Part shown: positions 1 to 8,052 of the stretch, piece after piece | Layout: every line of letters starts with the position of its first letter | Position numbering within the stretch: position 1 is the first letter of the stretch | Assembly: GCF_004118935.1 (NCBI RefSeq) | Contig: NZ_CP035375.1 | Location: 1,302,001-1,366,000 of the forward strand | Origin: Salinibacterium sp. UTAS2018 | Lineage (GTDB): Bacteria; Actinomycetota; Actinomycetes; Actinomycetales; Microbacteriaceae | Direction: 5' to 3' | Length of the DNA: 64,000 bases | Notes under the pieces: model-generated | Database searches by the model: none | Told to the model about the DNA's origin: nothing | The model's input: only the letters and a program-made list of their open reading frames with translations | Position numbers and translations under genes: made by a program

Positions 1-30
1 TTCGATCTGTTAACCCAACTGCCGTTTGGA

Positions 31-1143
31 GTGACCGTGGGTTCGATAACCGCATACGAGACAGCGGCGGGAAAGCGGTACCGCGTACGATATCGCAAGC
101 CCAACCGCGCGCAGACTGACAAACGCGGGTTCAAGACTAAGCGCGATGCCGAGCTGTTTCTTGCAGCTACAGAGGTGCGCAAGGCCACTGGCGAATTTAT
201 CGACGCTACAGCGAGCCGCATCGCGATAAGTGAACTCGGAGTCGCCTGGCTACAGGCTCAAGCACATCTCAAACCCAGCTCGTTCGCAGTGGTCGAGGTA
301 GCGTGGCGCGTCCACGTCGCGCCGCAGTGGGGCTCACGAATGCTTGGCGAGATCCGCCATAGTGAGGTGCAAGCATGGGTCAGCGAACTTGCGTCAAGGA
401 AGAGCGCTACCGTGGTGATTCGTGCGTACGGGGTACTCGCGGGAATTATCGACGTTGCGGTTAAGGATCGCAGGCTACCTTCGAATCCAGCTCGTGGAGC
501 CAACCTGCCTAGAAAAACGGGCAAAGAGCGTCACTATCTCACGCACCAACAGGTGCAACTTCTCGCGACCGAGTCTCGACACAACGGGACTCTAGTCCTG
601 TTCCTGGCGTATACGGGCTTGCGATGGGGTGAAGCCGTCGGACTCAGGGTTCGAAGCGTCGACATGACTCGACGCCGCGTGCTCGTCCAGGCAAACGCAG
701 TGAACGTGAGAGGCACGATCATTGCGGGTACACCTAAGAACCACGAAGCCCGAAGCGTCCCATTTCCGGAGTTCCTTGCCAGACCGCTCGCGCGACTATG
801 TCTAGAAAAGACGAGAGAGCAGCTTGTGTTCGGGGACGGTGACGCATATTTATCCACGCCAACTCCCAATGACGGCTGGTTCTACGGTGCTCGAAAGCGA
901 GCGTGCCTATTAGATGCAAATTTCCCGCCCAACCTCACTCTTCACGATCTAAGGCACACCGCAGCTTCACTGGCGATCTCTGCAAGCGCCAATGTCAAGT
1001 CGGTGCAGAGAATGCTCGGACATGCGTCCGCCGCGATGACTCTCGACACCTACGCCGACCTTTTCGACGATGACCTAGACGCTGTCGCCACCGCCTTAGA
1101 TCGCGCGAGAGCCGAAGGACTGTCGGTTCTTCCGACGCACTAG
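31..1143 (+). CDS. Tyrosine site-specific recombinase (phage-type integrase)
   Basis: A 370-aa integrase. It has a basic N-terminal arm-type DNA-binding region (about residues 1-60), a SAM-like core-binding domain (65-155) and a catalytic domain (165-350). The full catalytic set is visible: R198, K236, H305, R308, H331 and nucleophile Y341, so it should be active. It points at the 3' end of tRNA-Arg about 390 bp away, the usual arrangement at one end of an element inserted in a tRNA gene. The rest of the element would lie left of the window. GTG at 31 or 37 could be the start, but the frame is open to the window edge, so a start further upstream cannot be excluded. Confidence 0.93.
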   Translation: MTVGSITAYETAAGKRYRVRYRKPNRAQTDKRGFKTKRDAELFLAATEVRKATGEFIDATASRIAISELGVAWLQAQAHLKPSSFAVVEVAWRVHVAPQWGSRMLGEIRHSEVQAWVSELASRKSATVVIRAYGVLAGIIDVAVKDRRLPSNPARGANLPRKTGKERHYLTHQQVQLLATESRHNGTLVLFLAYTGLRWGEAVGLRVRSVDMTRRRVLVQANAVNVRGTIIAGTPKNHEARSVPFPEFLARPLARLCLEKTREQLVFGDGDAYLSTPTPNDGWFYGARKRACLLDANFPPNLTLHDLRHTAASLAISASANVKSVQRMLGHASAAMTLDTYADLFDDDLDAVATALDRARAEGLSVLPTH

Positions 1144-1149
1144 TTCTCT

Positions 1150-1377
1150 TCAAAATTGGGTGAGGATGGATTCCGGCGGAAATTGCTGTCGCACTCGGTC
1201 TCGGTGAGCGACGAAGTGAAGCCACTCTTGGCCGGAAGCCGTGACTATTCCGATGATGCAAATACCTCTGACAGCCGTAGGTTCCCCCACGGCTTTCCAC
1301 GCCCACCAGTCCGCACGTGCTAGAAAATACGGAGCTGAACGCGGTACCTGCGACGAGGTTCTAACCATCACCGTCAC
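1150..1377 (-). CDS. Small hypothetical protein next to integrase (uncertain)
   Basis: An open frame of 75 aa convergent with the integrase, starting at GTG 1377 or ATG 1368. The product has a tryptophan-rich stretch (WWAW) and a protein-like composition, but there is no recognisable domain and no clear ribosome binding site. If real it is element cargo. I do not recognise it and would not be surprised if it were not expressed. Confidence 0.3.
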   Translation of the reverse strand: MTVMVRTSSQVPRSAPYFLARADWWAWKAVGEPTAVRGICIIGIVTASGQEWLHFVAHRDRVRQQFPPESILTQF

Positions 1378-1436
1378 GTCTAAGAACTAGGCGTTGGATC
1401 GTTTCCAGTATTGCAAGATCACCGAAACGCTCGTGG

Positions 1437-1459
1437 AATGTGGGCAAAATGTGGGCAAA
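1437..1459. repeat. Two direct repeats, candidate integrase arm-binding sites
   Basis: The 11-bp unit AATGTGGGCAA occurs twice in direct tandem (1437-1447 and 1448-1458), between the integrase and the tRNA-Arg 3' end. Short direct repeats in this position are typical of arm-type sites bound by the N-terminal domain of tyrosine integrases (family knowledge; binding here is inferred). Apart from these repeats and the uncertain small frame at 1150-1377, I see nothing else between 1144 and 1529. Confidence 0.55.
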
Positions 1460-1529
1460 TCCAGAATATCCACTTAATAAAGGCCCTTGGATCCCAGTGT
1501 TTATAGGGGATTGTCGCGCGAGCAGAAAG

Positions 1530-1601
1530 TGCCCCTGGAGGGATTCGAACCCCCAACCTGCTCCTTAGGACGGAGTTGCTCTTCCGTTGAGCTACAGAGG
1601 C
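1530..1601 (-). tRNA. tRNA-Arg (anticodon CCT)
   Basis: The reverse complement folds as a full cloverleaf. The acceptor stem is GCCTCTG/CAGGGGC with one G-U pair, the D stem is GCTC/GAGC, the anticodon loop GTCCTAA gives anticodon CCT, and a TTCGAAT T-loop is present. CCA is not encoded. The 3' half faces the integrase, so the attachment site probably lies in the T-arm and acceptor 3' strand and the gene is regenerated by the core. Confidence 0.93.
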
Positions 1602-1682
1602 TGGCGATTCGAGTGTAGCGGAGAGCTCTGGCCGCAAACGGCACACCAGCCACCTCTCAAGGAAAGTCAGTATCGTCAGCTC

Positions 1683-2387
1683 ATGATGTCACTGAGCGGA
1701 TTATCAATTCTCGTTGTTGGGTCATCGGGAGGCCTAGGTTCAGCGATCTCGCGATGCTTAGCCGACGAAGGCGCCCGCCTCACTCTTCACGCGCGGTCAG
1801 AAGCATCGAGCACCGCGACCGCCGCGCTCGGTACTTCTGTGTATGCAGACCTGCGTGATCCGGCTGCTGCCGGCGCACTGGTGGCTGCGGCGCTAGACGC
1901 TTACGGGCAGCTCGACGGCGTCGTTAACGCCGCAGGGCTGGTTGCCTTCGGACCGGCGGCGCTCGCCTCCGTCGACACCGTCGATGACCTCTTTGCCGTC
2001 AATACCGCGGCGCCGATGAGCCTGCTCCGCGCTGCGCACTCCGCGCTCCTCGAGTCTGCTGCCGCTCAGAGAGAACCCTTCTTCGTTACGCTCAGCGGCA
2101 TCGTGAGCGAAAGTCCCACCGCAAACATGGCCGCTTACTCGGCGTCGAAGGCTGCACTAGCCGCGTTCGGTCAGGCCGCTGGCCGCGAATTACGCCGCGA
2201 GGGAGTACGACTCTTGGATGCCCGCCCCGGTCACACCGAGACGGGGCTGGCCACACGACCTATCCACGGCGAGGCTCCGCGGATGCCTCAGGGCATGGAA
2301 CCCGACTACGTAGCTCGTCGCATCGTTGATGCGATCATTCAAGGCGAGAAGGACCTACCGAGCGGAGCCTTCCACACCGCCCCGTAG
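1683..2387 (+). CDS. Short-chain dehydrogenase/reductase (SDR)
   Basis: A 234-aa NAD(P)-dependent oxidoreductase of the classical SDR family. The Rossmann glycine motif GSSGGLG is at 13-19, an NAAG-type motif follows, and the catalytic pair Y152-x3-K156 is present. The substrate cannot be told. The frame is open back into the tRNA, but the true start is the ATG pair at 1683/1686 because upstream codons overlap tRNA-Arg. A GGAAAG stretch lies about 17 nt upstream. Its C-terminus is near that of the shorter classical SDRs. Confidence 0.88.
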   Translation: MMSLSGLSILVVGSSGGLGSAISRCLADEGARLTLHARSEASSTATAALGTSVYADLRDPAAAGALVAAALDAYGQLDGVVNAAGLVAFGPAALASVDTVDDLFAVNTAAPMSLLRAAHSALLESAAAQREPFFVTLSGIVSESPTANMAAYSASKAALAAFGQAAGRELRREGVRLLDARPGHTETGLATRPIHGEAPRMPQGMEPDYVARRIVDAIIQGEKDLPSGAFHTAP

Positions 2388-2449
2388 GCGAGGCCAGCGC
2401 GTAGCGAGTTCCACAATCCGATTGCGGCCCCGCGGCAAGGCCCTGTGCA

Positions 2450-2824
2450 CTACAGAAAAAGTTGCCAGAGAATGGCGGCGTAGATCAACGTGAAAATCGC
2501 CGGCGTGACGTACTTGACGACGAGCGTCCACCACGCCGTGCTAACGATCTGCTTGACCACGCGCGACGGGTCGCTGAGGCTGCGCATTTCGAGAGCGATC
2601 GCCTGCGCCTCGCTCGCCGACGTGTACTGAGCCACCGCACCGAGAATTCCGGATGCCAACAAGATGCCTGCCGCTGCAACCTTGGTGGGCAGAGAACCAA
2701 ACTCATCCCCACCGAGAGATAGCACGGCAATGACCACGGTCAGCAGAAAAGTTGGGGCGAACTGAGCCACAATAATGTGCAACCGCGCGCCGGACCACAA
2801 TCCAAGCAAGTCTTTTTCATTCAC
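2450..2824 (-). CDS. Small integral membrane protein, hypothetical
   Basis: A 124-aa protein with about three hydrophobic segments (about 18-38, 48-68, 98-123) and a charged middle stretch. It starts at GTG 2824, directly followed by AATGAAAAAG. It is on the minus strand, convergent with the SDR gene. I do not recognise a family. The regular membrane topology and codon use support a real gene. Confidence 0.7.
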   Translation of the reverse strand: MNEKDLLGLWSGARLHIIVAQFAPTFLLTVVIAVLSLGGDEFGSLPTKVAAAGILLASGILGAVAQYTSASEAQAIALEMRSLSDPSRVVKQIVSTAWWTLVVKYVTPAIFTLIYAAILWQLFL

Positions 2825-2891
2825 TCTTGCGACTATACCTAAGCGATCGCGAGTGAACTAGAAGCCATCGCCCTGACGAGGATGTCAGACG

Positions 2892-3944
2892 TTACTGCCC
2901 GGGAGGGTAAAGGAAAGCTTCTACTTCGCTCGGCTGCAGCGTGCGCTGACCGTACGAGCGGTATACGTAGTTGTACTCCTCGAGGAGCACTGAACCGTCG
3001 GAGTTGACCTGTTTGACATAGGCAACGTGGTTGTCCCAGCCAAACCAAGCAACCGCTCCAGCGACCGGCGCGTCGCTGACTGTCCAGCCGTGCGCTTCCC
3101 AGGCAGATTTCCACTGGTAGGCGTCTCCGCCGTTCGGCGTCAAGTCTGACCATGCCCAGCGGAAGGGGGCTGCGAAAGAACCAACATCACGGTTGAGTCG
3201 CCAGGCCACGAAGTCGGTGCACTGACGGTAGTAGTAGTTGAGCGGAGACAGCGTGTCGTCGGCGGTCGGCCACGGGTAGTCATCGCCCAAGGCCTGCGCG
3301 CCAGATGCGACGTAGAGGGAATTAGCTTCGGCAATCGCCGCTTGCTGACGAATTTGTTCGAGATCCTCGGGCGAAGTCGCGGAGAACTGATCGCGCTCGA
3401 GCACCGGCAAGTCAAGTTCGGCGCTGACGGTGACCGATTGAACGCTAGCCGGTTTAACATCGGCGAAGCCCAAAGCGGAAGTCGAGGTCGAAGCCGAGGC
3501 AGCGGTTAGCACTCCTTCGTCTGACATGAACCCGGACGCGCTATACGCCGGCAAGCCCGCGACGGCGAAGAGACCGCCGATGACGGCCATCGAGGCAACC
3601 GCTCGTAGAGGGTTGGTGCGAGCCCGCTTGGTTTTCGGCTTGGGTGCCGCGGGAATGCGAGAAGGAGCACTGCTCGCGAATGCCGTGGGTACGTAAGGTG
3701 CAGGGGTCACGCTGTGAGCGACGGCCGCTGGTGCGCTCGGGATAGCGGGGACAGCAATCTCAGACGTCACAACGACTTCAGCCGATACCGCAACCGCGGG
3801 CACGACGCTCATGGCTGTGGCCGGAGCGCCCTTCTCCGCGGCTTCGCGAGCTGCCCGCGCTTCACGACGCGAAAGATAGACGGGCGTCTCACCCGCGGGG
3901 TTCACCGAAGGCAAGCCGAAATCATCCGTACTACTCGGTGACAT
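2892..3944 (-). CDS. Secreted/membrane-anchored CHAP-domain cell-wall hydrolase
   Basis: About 350 aa. An Ala/Pro-rich cytoplasmic N-terminus is followed by a basic stretch and a hydrophobic segment near residue 120, then a linker and a C-terminal CHAP domain of about 120 aa. The catalytic Cys is in the QCTDFVAWRLN motif and the His in WDNHVAYVKQV, the canonical CHAP pair. Such enzymes cleave peptidoglycan peptides or amide bonds outside the membrane, often in cell separation. The ATG at 3944 is used here. TTG at 3953 has a better-spaced AAGG and is possible. A perfect 8-bp inverted repeat (3975-3982/3998-4005) lies just upstream. Confidence 0.88.
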   Translation of the reverse strand: MSPSSTDDFGLPSVNPAGETPVYLSRREARAAREAAEKGAPATAMSVVPAVAVSAEVVVTSEIAVPAIPSAPAAVAHSVTPAPYVPTAFASSAPSRIPAAPKPKTKRARTNPLRAVASMAVIGGLFAVAGLPAYSASGFMSDEGVLTAASASTSTSALGFADVKPASVQSVTVSAELDLPVLERDQFSATSPEDLEQIRQQAAIAEANSLYVASGAQALGDDYPWPTADDTLSPLNYYYRQCTDFVAWRLNRDVGSFAAPFRWAWSDLTPNGGDAYQWKSAWEAHGWTVSDAPVAGAVAWFGWDNHVAYVKQVNSDGSVLLEEYNYVYRSYGQRTLQPSEVEAFLYPPGQ

Positions 3945-4033
3945 ACGCGACAATCGGGAACCTTAGGATGGCACGTTCGAGAAGAAACTAGGGCAACTCT
4001 CGAACAACGGGAATAATCACAACAGCATAACAG

Positions 4034-4531
4034 TTATGCCGCCGGAGCCAAGTATTCTTCCCAATCTGGGAGTGCCCTTTCAATTCCCCTTACAAGCCAC
4101 GCGCTCGTGTGCGGCGGCCGGGGCTTAATGAGCAGGCGCCACTTCATCTCGGCAGGCGTGCGATTGCTCTTCACGTTATTACAACGCAGGCAGCACGCGA
4201 CTAAGTTCTCCCACGAGTCTTCGCCGCCGCGCGACCGCGGCATGACGTGGTCAATCGTGTTCGCCGAACCGCCGCAATACCCGCAGCGGTGGCCATCTCG
4301 CCGCAGTACTCCACGGCGCGAGACGGGCAGCCTTCGGGTTGAGGGAATGCGCACATAATTGCGCAAAATAATGACCGACGGTCTCTCCCACGCTCCGGTG
4401 GAGCCCCAGACTGGATGCTCCGAATCGGCCGCGACAATCGTCGCCTTCTGATTCAGTACGAGCACGATCGCTCGCTTAAAAGACACGACCGCGAGCGGCT
4501 CATAGCCGGCGTTCAGGACCAAAGTGCGCAT
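4034..4531 (-). CDS. HNH endonuclease family protein
   Basis: A 165-aa protein with an HNH nuclease fold in the second half. Two CxxC zinc knuckles (CGYC and CLRC) surround the DHVMPRSRGG catalytic core, followed by the Asn-rich NLVACC and NNVKSNRT segment. This is a widespread actinobacterial HNH family of unknown cellular role, with the N-terminal MRTLVLNAGYEPL signature. The ATG at 4531 is chosen because GAGAGG lies 6 nt upstream. Longer frames upstream lack a good site. A terminator lies 80 nt upstream, so the gene probably has its own promoter. Confidence 0.85.
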   Translation of the reverse strand: MRTLVLNAGYEPLAVVSFKRAIVLVLNQKATIVAADSEHPVWGSTGAWERPSVIILRNYVRIPSTRRLPVSRRGVLRRDGHRCGYCGGSANTIDHVMPRSRGGEDSWENLVACCLRCNNVKSNRTPAEMKWRLLIKPRPPHTSAWLVRGIERALPDWEEYLAPAA

Positions 4532-4610
4532 TCTCATCCTCTCGAAAGAGCCTGCACGGCTTGCAGGCAATCGACTTCCCTGAAATTCAGCGAAAAGGAG
4601 GCAGAAACAC

Positions 4611-4637
4611 AAAAAGGCACCGTCGCGAGACGATGCC
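4611..4637 (-). terminator. Intrinsic terminator upstream of the HNH gene
   Basis: On the minus strand GGCATCGTC and GACGGTGCC form a stem with loop TCGC, followed directly by TTTTT. It ends transcription coming from the dtxR side (or from the small frame at 4637-4738) before the HNH gene. Confidence 0.75.
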
Positions 4638-4738
4638 TAGTGATTCAGCGCGCGAAAACTACCGCGCACAGTACTGCTGTGTCGTATGTCGAAGTGGGCA
4701 CGCGCATCCACGGTTTGGATGCTGCACCTACCTAACAT
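4637..4738 (-). CDS. 33-codon open frame ending in a terminator (uncertain)
   Basis: ATG at 4738 to TAG at 4637-4639. The stop codon touches the terminator hairpin. The product is basic and has no hydrophobic segment. It sits in the otherwise gene-free stretch 4532-4867, which also holds a GTTCA/TGAAC inverted repeat just upstream of the ATG and a GCCTGCA/TGCAGGC hairpin near 4547-4565. It could be a leader peptide, part of a small RNA, or chance. Confidence 0.25.
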   Translation of the reverse strand: MLGRCSIQTVDARAHFDIRHSSTVRGSFRALNH

Positions 4739-4867
4739 GCGATTCTCCGGTTCATTCGTGAACTCCAAGGGCTACAGGCTAACCCAATTTTGGGAGGCGA
4801 CTGCGCGCGGGCACGCCGAATGGAATGACGAGACGGTGACGCCCCGGTAAACAGAGAATGCAGAGAA

Positions 4868-5569
4868 CTACGCCGTGGGCTTCTCGACGAAAATGTGCAC
4901 GGCTACCTCATTGGGCAGTTCGAGACCTTCACCGAAACCTTCAACGGTAACCGCTACGTACGAGTCAGCGGCAGCAAACGTAGCCGTCTTACCGGGCATT
5001 ACACCAGCGCTGAAGAGTTGCTGCAACAGTTCAGGTTCAAACTGTACGGGCTCGCCCAGTCGACGGATGAGGCCGGGAACGGGAGCCGAAGTATTGGCGA
5101 CGAGCTCCACAATGTTCACCATGCCCGCGCTGAACGAGGGAGCAGCGGTGCCACCCAATTCTTCGAGCCCGGGGATCGGATTGCCGTAGGGCGACTCCGT
5201 GGGGTGATCGAGCATTTCGATGAGCTTGCGCTCTACCTGCTCGCTCATGACGTGCTCCCACCGGCACGCTTCGTCGTGCACGAGCGCCCAATCGAGGCCG
5301 ATGACATCGGCGAGAAGTCGCTCAGCGAGGCGATGCTTGCGCATGACTTGCGTGGCACGGCGGCGACCCTCCTCGGTGAATTCGAGGTGGCGGTCGCCTT
5401 CGACGACGACAAGGCCGTCACGTTCCATGCGGCCGATAGTTTGCGAAACGGTCGGCCCAGAGTGGCCGAGACGTTCGGAGATGCGGGCCCGCAAAGGCAC
5501 GATGTTCTCTTCTTCAAGGTCAAGAATCGTGCGCAGGTACATCTCGGTGGTGTCAACGAGATCGGTCAT
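4868..5569 (-). CDS. dtxR: DtxR/IdeR-family iron-dependent transcriptional repressor
   Basis: A 233-aa metal-dependent repressor with an N-terminal winged helix (1-73), a dimerisation/metal domain (74-140) and a C-terminal SH3-like domain. The metal ligands fall at the same numbers as in Corynebacterium DtxR: primary site M10, C102, E105, H106 and ancillary site H79, E83, H98. The Cys at 102 favours an iron-sensing DtxR/IdeR role over MntR (established for the family). It is divergent from serC with a 40-bp gap. Likely targets in this window are the iron boxes before the HmuT-like gene at 17.9 kb. Confidence 0.95.
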   Translation of the reverse strand: MTDLVDTTEMYLRTILDLEEENIVPLRARISERLGHSGPTVSQTIGRMERDGLVVVEGDRHLEFTEEGRRRATQVMRKHRLAERLLADVIGLDWALVHDEACRWEHVMSEQVERKLIEMLDHPTESPYGNPIPGLEELGGTAAPSFSAGMVNIVELVANTSAPVPGLIRRLGEPVQFEPELLQQLFSAGVMPGKTATFAAADSYVAVTVEGFGEGLELPNEVAVHIFVEKPTA

Positions 5570-5609
5570 GAAACAAGACTAGCCCGTACTGGCCAATAGA
5601 ATCGGACGT

Positions 5610-6722
5610 ATGGCTAGCCTGACGATTCCCAGCGACCTCCTTCCCGCCGACGGACGATTCGGATGCGGACCTTCCAAAGTGCGCCCCGAACAGGTCGAAC
5701 ACTTGGTGTCCGCCTCGCGCACCATCCTCGGCACGTCTCACCGCCAGGCACCCGTTCGCGACCTCGTGGGCCGTGTACGTACAGGCCTCGGCGAACTTTT
5801 CCAGATTCCCGAAGGCTACGAAGTTGTCATGGGCAATGGTGGCTCGACGGCTTTCTGGGATGCCGCAGCCTTCGCCCTGATCGAGCGCCGCAGCGCCCAC
5901 CTTGCCTTCGGAGAGTTCGGTTCCAAGTTCGCGAAAGCGGCCGCAGCACCCCACCTCGAATCGCCTCACGTTGTTTCCGCCCCGGGCGGGTCGTTCGCTG
6001 AACTCGACGACATCAACGGTGCCGACGTCTTTGCGTACCCACACAACGAGACCTCCACCGGCGTGATGGCTCCGGTTCGCCGTTTCGACGACTCGAACGT
6101 TCTGACGGTTGTTGACGCGACGAGCGCAGCCGGCGGCATCCAGTTCGATGCCAACCAGGCCGACGTCTACTACTTCGCCCCGCAAAAGAACTTCGCGTCA
6201 GACGGTGGCCTCTGGTTCGCCCTCTTCTCCCCCGCCGCTATCGAGCGCGTCGAACGCATTGCGGCCTCGGGTCGTTACATCCCCGAGTTCCTGTCGCTCA
6301 AGAACGCGATCGACAACTCACGCCTGAACCAGACCCTCAACACTCCCGCGCTCAGCACGTTGCTGCTGCTCGAAAACCAGATCGACTGGATCAACGACAA
6401 CGGCGGGTTGGCCTGGGCGGATGCCCGCACGCGCGAATCATCGTCGGTTCTCTACGACTGGGCTGCCGCCAGCGACGTCGCGACACCGTTCGTCACCAAC
6501 CCGGAACACCGCTCACAGGTTGTTGTCACGGTTGACTTCGACGACTCCATCGATGCCACGGCTATCGACAAGACGTTGCGGGCAAATGGCATCGTCGACA
6601 CCAACCCGTACCGCAAGCTCGGTCGCAACCAGCTGCGCGTGGCCACCTTCGTTGCCATCGAACCAAATGACGTACGCCAGTTGGTCTCATCGATCGACTA
6701 CGTGATCGCGAACAGCCACTAA
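5610..6722 (+). CDS. serC: Phosphoserine aminotransferase
   Basis: A 370-aa PLP enzyme of fold type I that converts 3-phosphohydroxypyruvate and glutamate to phosphoserine in serine biosynthesis. The PLP lysine is K193 in the FAPQKNFAS motif. The N-terminal GRFGCGPSK and the MGNGGSTAFWD segment are typical of the actinobacterial SerC subfamily, and the length matches. ATG at 5610. A DUF2530 gene follows after 9 bp and is probably cotranscribed. Confidence 0.95.
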   Translation: MASLTIPSDLLPADGRFGCGPSKVRPEQVEHLVSASRTILGTSHRQAPVRDLVGRVRTGLGELFQIPEGYEVVMGNGGSTAFWDAAAFALIERRSAHLAFGEFGSKFAKAAAAPHLESPHVVSAPGGSFAELDDINGADVFAYPHNETSTGVMAPVRRFDDSNVLTVVDATSAAGGIQFDANQADVYYFAPQKNFASDGGLWFALFSPAAIERVERIAASGRYIPEFLSLKNAIDNSRLNQTLNTPALSTLLLLENQIDWINDNGGLAWADARTRESSSVLYDWAAASDVATPFVTNPEHRSQVVVTVDFDDSIDATAIDKTLRANGIVDTNPYRKLGRNQLRVATFVAIEPNDVRQLVSSIDYVIANSH

Positions 6723-6731
6723 TCTGAAACC

Positions 6732-6977
6732 GTGCGTATCTGGTTGAAAGACTCAGAGCGCCGGCCCGACCCTGAGCCGGTGCAGACCGACGACCGCAAG
6801 GCGATGCTTGTGGGCATGGGCTTGTGGGTGCTCGGCCTCGCTGTGTTGCTGCTCTTTATCGAGCCGCTCAACGAGGCCGGCAACCTCTGGTGGTTGTGGA
6901 GCGCCGTCGCCGGGCTCGTACTCGGCCTTATCGGACTGATCTACACGCACCTCAGGCGCGGAAAGAAGTCGCGCTAG
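6732..6977 (+). CDS. DUF2530 small membrane protein
   Basis: An 81-aa actinobacterial DUF2530 protein. A charged N-terminus with PEP and TDDRKA precedes two transmembrane helices (about 25-43 and 50-72) and a basic RRGKKSR tail. It starts at GTG 6732, 9 bp after serC, and its end overlaps the convergent DUF3027 gene by 4 bp. The function is unknown. Confidence 0.82.
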   Translation: MRIWLKDSERRPDPEPVQTDDRKAMLVGMGLWVLGLAVLLLFIEPLNEAGNLWWLWSAVAGLVLGLIGLIYTHLRRGKKSR

Positions 6978-7612
6978 TCTTCTTCGTCTGACTCGTCGAG
7001 GTCATCGATGCTAACGCCTTCGTGGTCGCCACCGCGAAAAGCGCCGGTGTCATAGTCGTCGTCCGACTCGTCGTCATCATCGTCGTCGTCGTCCGACTCA
7101 TCGTCGTCGTCGTCATCATCCGACTCATCGTCATCATCGTCGTCGTCGTCCGACTCGTCATCGTCTTCGTCGTCATCCGATGCGTCGATGTCGACTCCGT
7201 CAAGGTCGCCGCCGTGCAATACGGAGGACCCGAATTCGTCATCGTCATCGTCATCATCGTCGTCGTCGTCGACTTCTTCTGCAGCAGCCTTTTCGGCATC
7301 CGCAGCTTCTGTAGCGGCCTGCGCTGCTTTGTAGTCAGCAAGACGTTCTGACCACGGCACCCAATCGGGCGAAAGCAGTGCACCTTGGGCAGGCATGAGC
7401 TCAGCCTCAAGAATGGTCGGCTCTTCGCCCTCGACGTGGGCAACGCTCACGGTCCAGTTCCAGCCCGGGTAGCCCAGCAGGGCCGATGCGAACAGCACCG
7501 AAACGGTGCCGTCGCTCTCGACCTGCTCACCCACGAGCGCGCCAATCGATGCGTCGGTGGTGATCTCGAGGAGTGCTCCCCGAGCAAGCTTCTCGTACTG
7601 GCTATTAGGCAT
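6974..7612 (-). CDS. DUF3027 protein with long poly-aspartate tail
   Basis: 212 aa. Residues 1-90 are the conserved DUF3027 region (GWNWTVSVAHV and the PSWVPW-like PDWVPW). After a short Ala/Glu linker the C-terminal half is an acidic repeat region of Asp runs broken by Glu-Ser. A GGD[LH][DE]GV[DS]ID motif occurs both before and after the main Asp tract. In DNA the tract is a GTC/ATC trinucleotide-type repeat (about 7060-7260) likely to vary in length by slippage. It overlaps the upstream cold-shock gene by 8 bp, which suggests translational coupling. The function is not known. Confidence 0.85.
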   Translation of the reverse strand: MPNSQYEKLARGALLEITTDASIGALVGEQVESDGTVSVLFASALLGYPGWNWTVSVAHVEGEEPTILEAELMPAQGALLSPDWVPWSERLADYKAAQAATEAADAEKAAAEEVDDDDDDDDDDDEFGSSVLHGGDLDGVDIDASDDDEDDDESDDDDDDDDESDDDDDDDESDDDDDDDDESDDDYDTGAFRGGDHEGVSIDDLDESDEED

Positions 7613-7988
7613 CGAGTTCGTCCGCTACCTTTCGCAGCATTGAGGCAATCTTGGCGCCGTGCGCCTTATCGGGGTAACGACCTCGCTTGAGGCCGGAACC
7701 GATGCCGTCCATGAGCTTGACCAGATCTTCAATGATCACGGCCATGTCATCGGCGGGCTTTCGGTTGATCTTTGTCATGCTCGCAGGAGCATCCATGACT
7801 CGAACTGAGAGCGCCTGAGCACCCTTTTTACCGTCAGCAATACCGAACTCTAGGCGAGTACCTGCTTTAACCCCAGTCGTGCCCGCGGGCAACGCTGAGG
7901 CGTGCAAAAAGACCTCTTGGCCTTCATCACTCATGATGAAGCCAAAACCCTTCTCGTCGTCGTAAAACTTAACCTTGCCGGTAGGCAT
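7605..7988 (-). CDS. Cold-shock domain protein with C-terminal extension
   Basis: 127 aa. Residues 1-65 are a cold-shock OB fold with the RNA-binding motifs KGFGFI and VFLHASAL. The remaining 60 residues are the extra helical domain seen in long actinobacterial CspB-type proteins. The likely role is a nucleic-acid chaperone in the cytoplasm. The ATG at 7988 has AAGGAG 7 nt upstream. The ATG two codons earlier (7994) is too close to that site. It overlaps the DUF3027 gene downstream. Confidence 0.92.
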   Translation of the reverse strand: MPTGKVKFYDDEKGFGFIMSDEGQEVFLHASALPAGTTGVKAGTRLEFGIADGKKGAQALSVRVMDAPASMTKINRKPADDMAVIIEDLVKLMDGIGSGLKRGRYPDKAHGAKIASMLRKVADELDA

Positions 7989-8052
7989 GGGCATGCTCCT
8001 TTGTAATCGTGACTCAAGCTTAGAACGTAAACGGGCGCGTATCCTTGTCTAC

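Noticed and set aside
1419-1646. 75-aa frame over tRNA-Arg
   Set aside because: It overlaps the complete tRNA gene and its product is a translation of tRNA sequence.
3945-4033. Possible c-di-AMP (ydaO) riboswitch before the CHAP hydrolase gene
   Set aside because: Only about 90 bp are available and the conserved riboswitch cores are not seen. Only a simple inverted repeat is present.
7050-7270. Regular short repeats that look like a CRISPR or minisatellite
   Set aside because: They are the coding repeat for the poly-Asp tail of the DUF3027 protein. There are no unique spacers of fixed length.
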